This document shows, piece after piece, positions 6,467 to 7,147 of a stretch of 7,147 nt of DNA. The notes beneath the pieces were generated by a model. The model saw nothing but the letters and a program-made list of their open reading frames with translations. It was not told the origin of the DNA and made no database searches. Source of the DNA: an uncultured Prevotella sp. (GTDB lineage: Bacteria > Bacteroidota > Bacteroidia > Bacteroidales > Bacteroidaceae). Each line of letters starts with the position of its first letter. Within the stretch, counting starts at the first letter, position 1. Location of the stretch: NCBI GenBank assembly GCA_934217675.1, contig CAKQCV010000103.1, forward strand, positions 1 to 7,147, read 5' to 3'. A program made the translations under genes and the position numbers.

Positions 6467-6898
6467 TTATTGATTATTCTTATCTTTCAAAATGTCGCGA
6501 ATTTCAGTAAGAAGCTTCTCCTCGGCAGATTTTTCCGGAACCTTTGGAGCTTCCTTTACCTTTTCTTCCTTCTTCTTGGCAAGTTTATTTATTCCCTTGA
6601 CAAGCATGAATACACAAAAGGCAATGATGATAAAATCGAATGTGGTTTGCAGGAAATTACCGTAGTTTATAGTTGCAGCAGGTAAGGTCTGTCCTGCAAT
6701 TTCTTCCGTAGGCAGAGTGAATTTCAAATCAGTGAAATTCACTCCACCTATAAGCCATCCTATAGGAGGCATGATTATATCATCCACGATAGACGACACA
6801 ATCTTGCCAAAAGCACCGCCAATAATCACACCGACAGCCATATCAACAGCATTGCCCTTTACTGCAAATTCTTTAAATTCATTTATAAATTTTCCCAT
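6467..6898 (-). CDS. mscL: Large-conductance mechanosensitive channel MscL
   Basis: MscL is an inner-membrane pentamer that opens under membrane tension to release solutes during hypo-osmotic shock. The product is 143 residues: an N-terminal helix [16 protein letters not shown] (1-16), TM1 (about 17-46) with the signature [18 protein letters not shown] and DIIMPP, a periplasmic loop (about 47-78), TM2 (about 79-103), a lysine-rich cytoplasmic segment (KLAKKKEEK) and the terminal bundle helix [12 protein letters not shown] (127-138). The start is ATG at 6898 because MscL normally begins a few residues before EFKEFA. A TTG at 6940 would add 14 residues, lies within the promoter and is rejected. 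No Shine-Dalgarno is visible. It is a single-gene unit with its own terminator. Confidence 0.97.
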   Translation of the reverse strand: MGKFINEFKEFAVKGNAVDMAVGVIIGGAFGKIVSSIVDDIIMPPIGWLIGGVNFTDLKFTLPTEEIAGQTLPAATINYGNFLQTTFDFIIIAFCVFMLVKGINKLAKKKEEKVKEAPKVPEKSAEEKLLTEIRDILKDKNNQ

Positions 6899-6931
6899 AA
6901 GTGTATTTTTTATATTATTTAATAGAAAATG

Positions 6932-6965
6932 TTTGTGCAAATGTAGAGATTTTTTTGTAACTTTG
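6932..6965 (+). promoter_or_regulatory. gap promoter
   Basis: TTTG (6932-6935), 22 bases, then TAACTTTG (6958-6965) fit the sigma-ABfr consensus with slightly long spacing. The expected start near 6972 gives a leader of about 130 nt before gap. The promoter overlaps the mscL promoter on the other strand. Confidence 0.68.
6938..6945 (-). promoter_or_regulatory. mscL promoter -7 element
   Basis: On the minus strand these bases read TACATTTG, a full TAnnTTTG match, 39 nt upstream of the mscL ATG. No TTTG is found at the expected -33 distance (about 6965-6970), so the call rests on the -7 element alone. The element lies between the -33 and -7 elements of the divergent gap promoter. Confidence 0.5.
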
Positions 6966-6971
6966 CGCCCG

Positions 6972-7101
6972 AAAGAAAAGGAAAACTTAAGTATTGCTTA
7001 AAAATCCTTGGGCTGCGTGCCCATATATAAAAAATAGGTATAGCAGTTAGCATGTAATTTAAAGAATAAATTTTTATTTTCAACTTAAAATAAACAAAAC
7101 A
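6972..7101 (+). other. Long 5' leader of gap
   Basis: About 130 nt lie between the predicted start and the gap ATG. Two short hairpins are possible: TTAAG/CTTAA near 6987-7001, and TGGGC (7009-7013) with GCCCA (7019-7023) around a 5-base loop. The rest is AT-rich and unstructured, with an A-rich tract before the ATG and no Shine-Dalgarno. No known riboswitch is recognised. Confidence 0.4.
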
Positions 7102-7147
7102 ATGATTAAGATTGGTATTAACGGTTTTGGCCGTATCGGCCGTTTCG
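7102..7147 (+). CDS. gap: Glyceraldehyde-3-phosphate dehydrogenase, N-terminal fragment cut by the window end
   Basis: Only 15 codons are present, but MIKIGINGFGRIGRF is the highly conserved NAD-binding start of type I GAPDH, with the Rossmann glycine motif GxGxxG (GFGRIG). The enzyme oxidises glyceraldehyde-3-phosphate to 1,3-bisphosphoglycerate in cytosolic glycolysis. The ATG at 7102 is certain from the family pattern. The catalytic cysteine and the rest of the gene lie outside the window. Confidence 0.93.
   Translation, partial: MIKIGINGFGRIGRF

Noticed and set aside
6899..6940. TTG start giving a 157-residue MscL
   Set aside because: The extension has no counterpart in the family and overlaps the predicted -7 element.

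Overview
The window looks like chromosomal DNA from a member of the Bacteroidetes, most likely Prevotella or a close relative. The evidence is: (1) a very large BspA-type leucine-rich-repeat surface protein with a C-terminal tail resembling a type IX sorting domain; (2) a short MKKKY...LAGS peptide of a kind I associate with this group; (3) repeated promoter matches to the Bacteroidetes sigma-ABfr consensus (TTTG, about 20 bases, TAnnTTTG); and (4) weak or absent Shine-Dalgarno sites. The genus is inferred from recollection of families, not from a search.

Layout. Bases 1-126 hold no convincing gene. A headless BspA-like LRR gene (127-3471, +) follows. Its repeat homology starts abruptly inside a 13-bp palindrome, and it has no signal peptide, so its 5' end appears lost, exchanged or displaced. 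Close behind on the same strand come a secreted protein with two beta-repeat domains and a dockerin-like tail (3506-4360) and a short LAGS peptide (4392-4604). These three lie 31-34 nt apart and look like one accessory surface/secretion operon. A near-perfect 22-bp-stem GC-rich hairpin (4618-4670) closes it.

The rest is core genome. Two consensus promoters in tandem precede frr (ribosome recycling factor, 4850-5410) and rsgA (ribosome assembly GTPase, 5420-6361), which are 9 nt apart and both serve ribosome turnover or maturation. A hairpin between convergent rsgA and mscL carries a U-tract on the mscL side. mscL (6467-6898, minus) encodes the large mechanosensitive channel. Its promoter sits inside the promoter of the divergent gap gene (glyceraldehyde-3-phosphate dehydrogenase, from 7102, cut by the window end).

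The accessory half is the interesting part. It contains a recombination-like junction at the start of the LRR gene, long in-frame DNA repeats (129-bp and 69-bp periods), base composition that changes at domain borders, and a small undescribed peptide linked to surface proteins. The core half is ordinary apart from its promoter arrangement.
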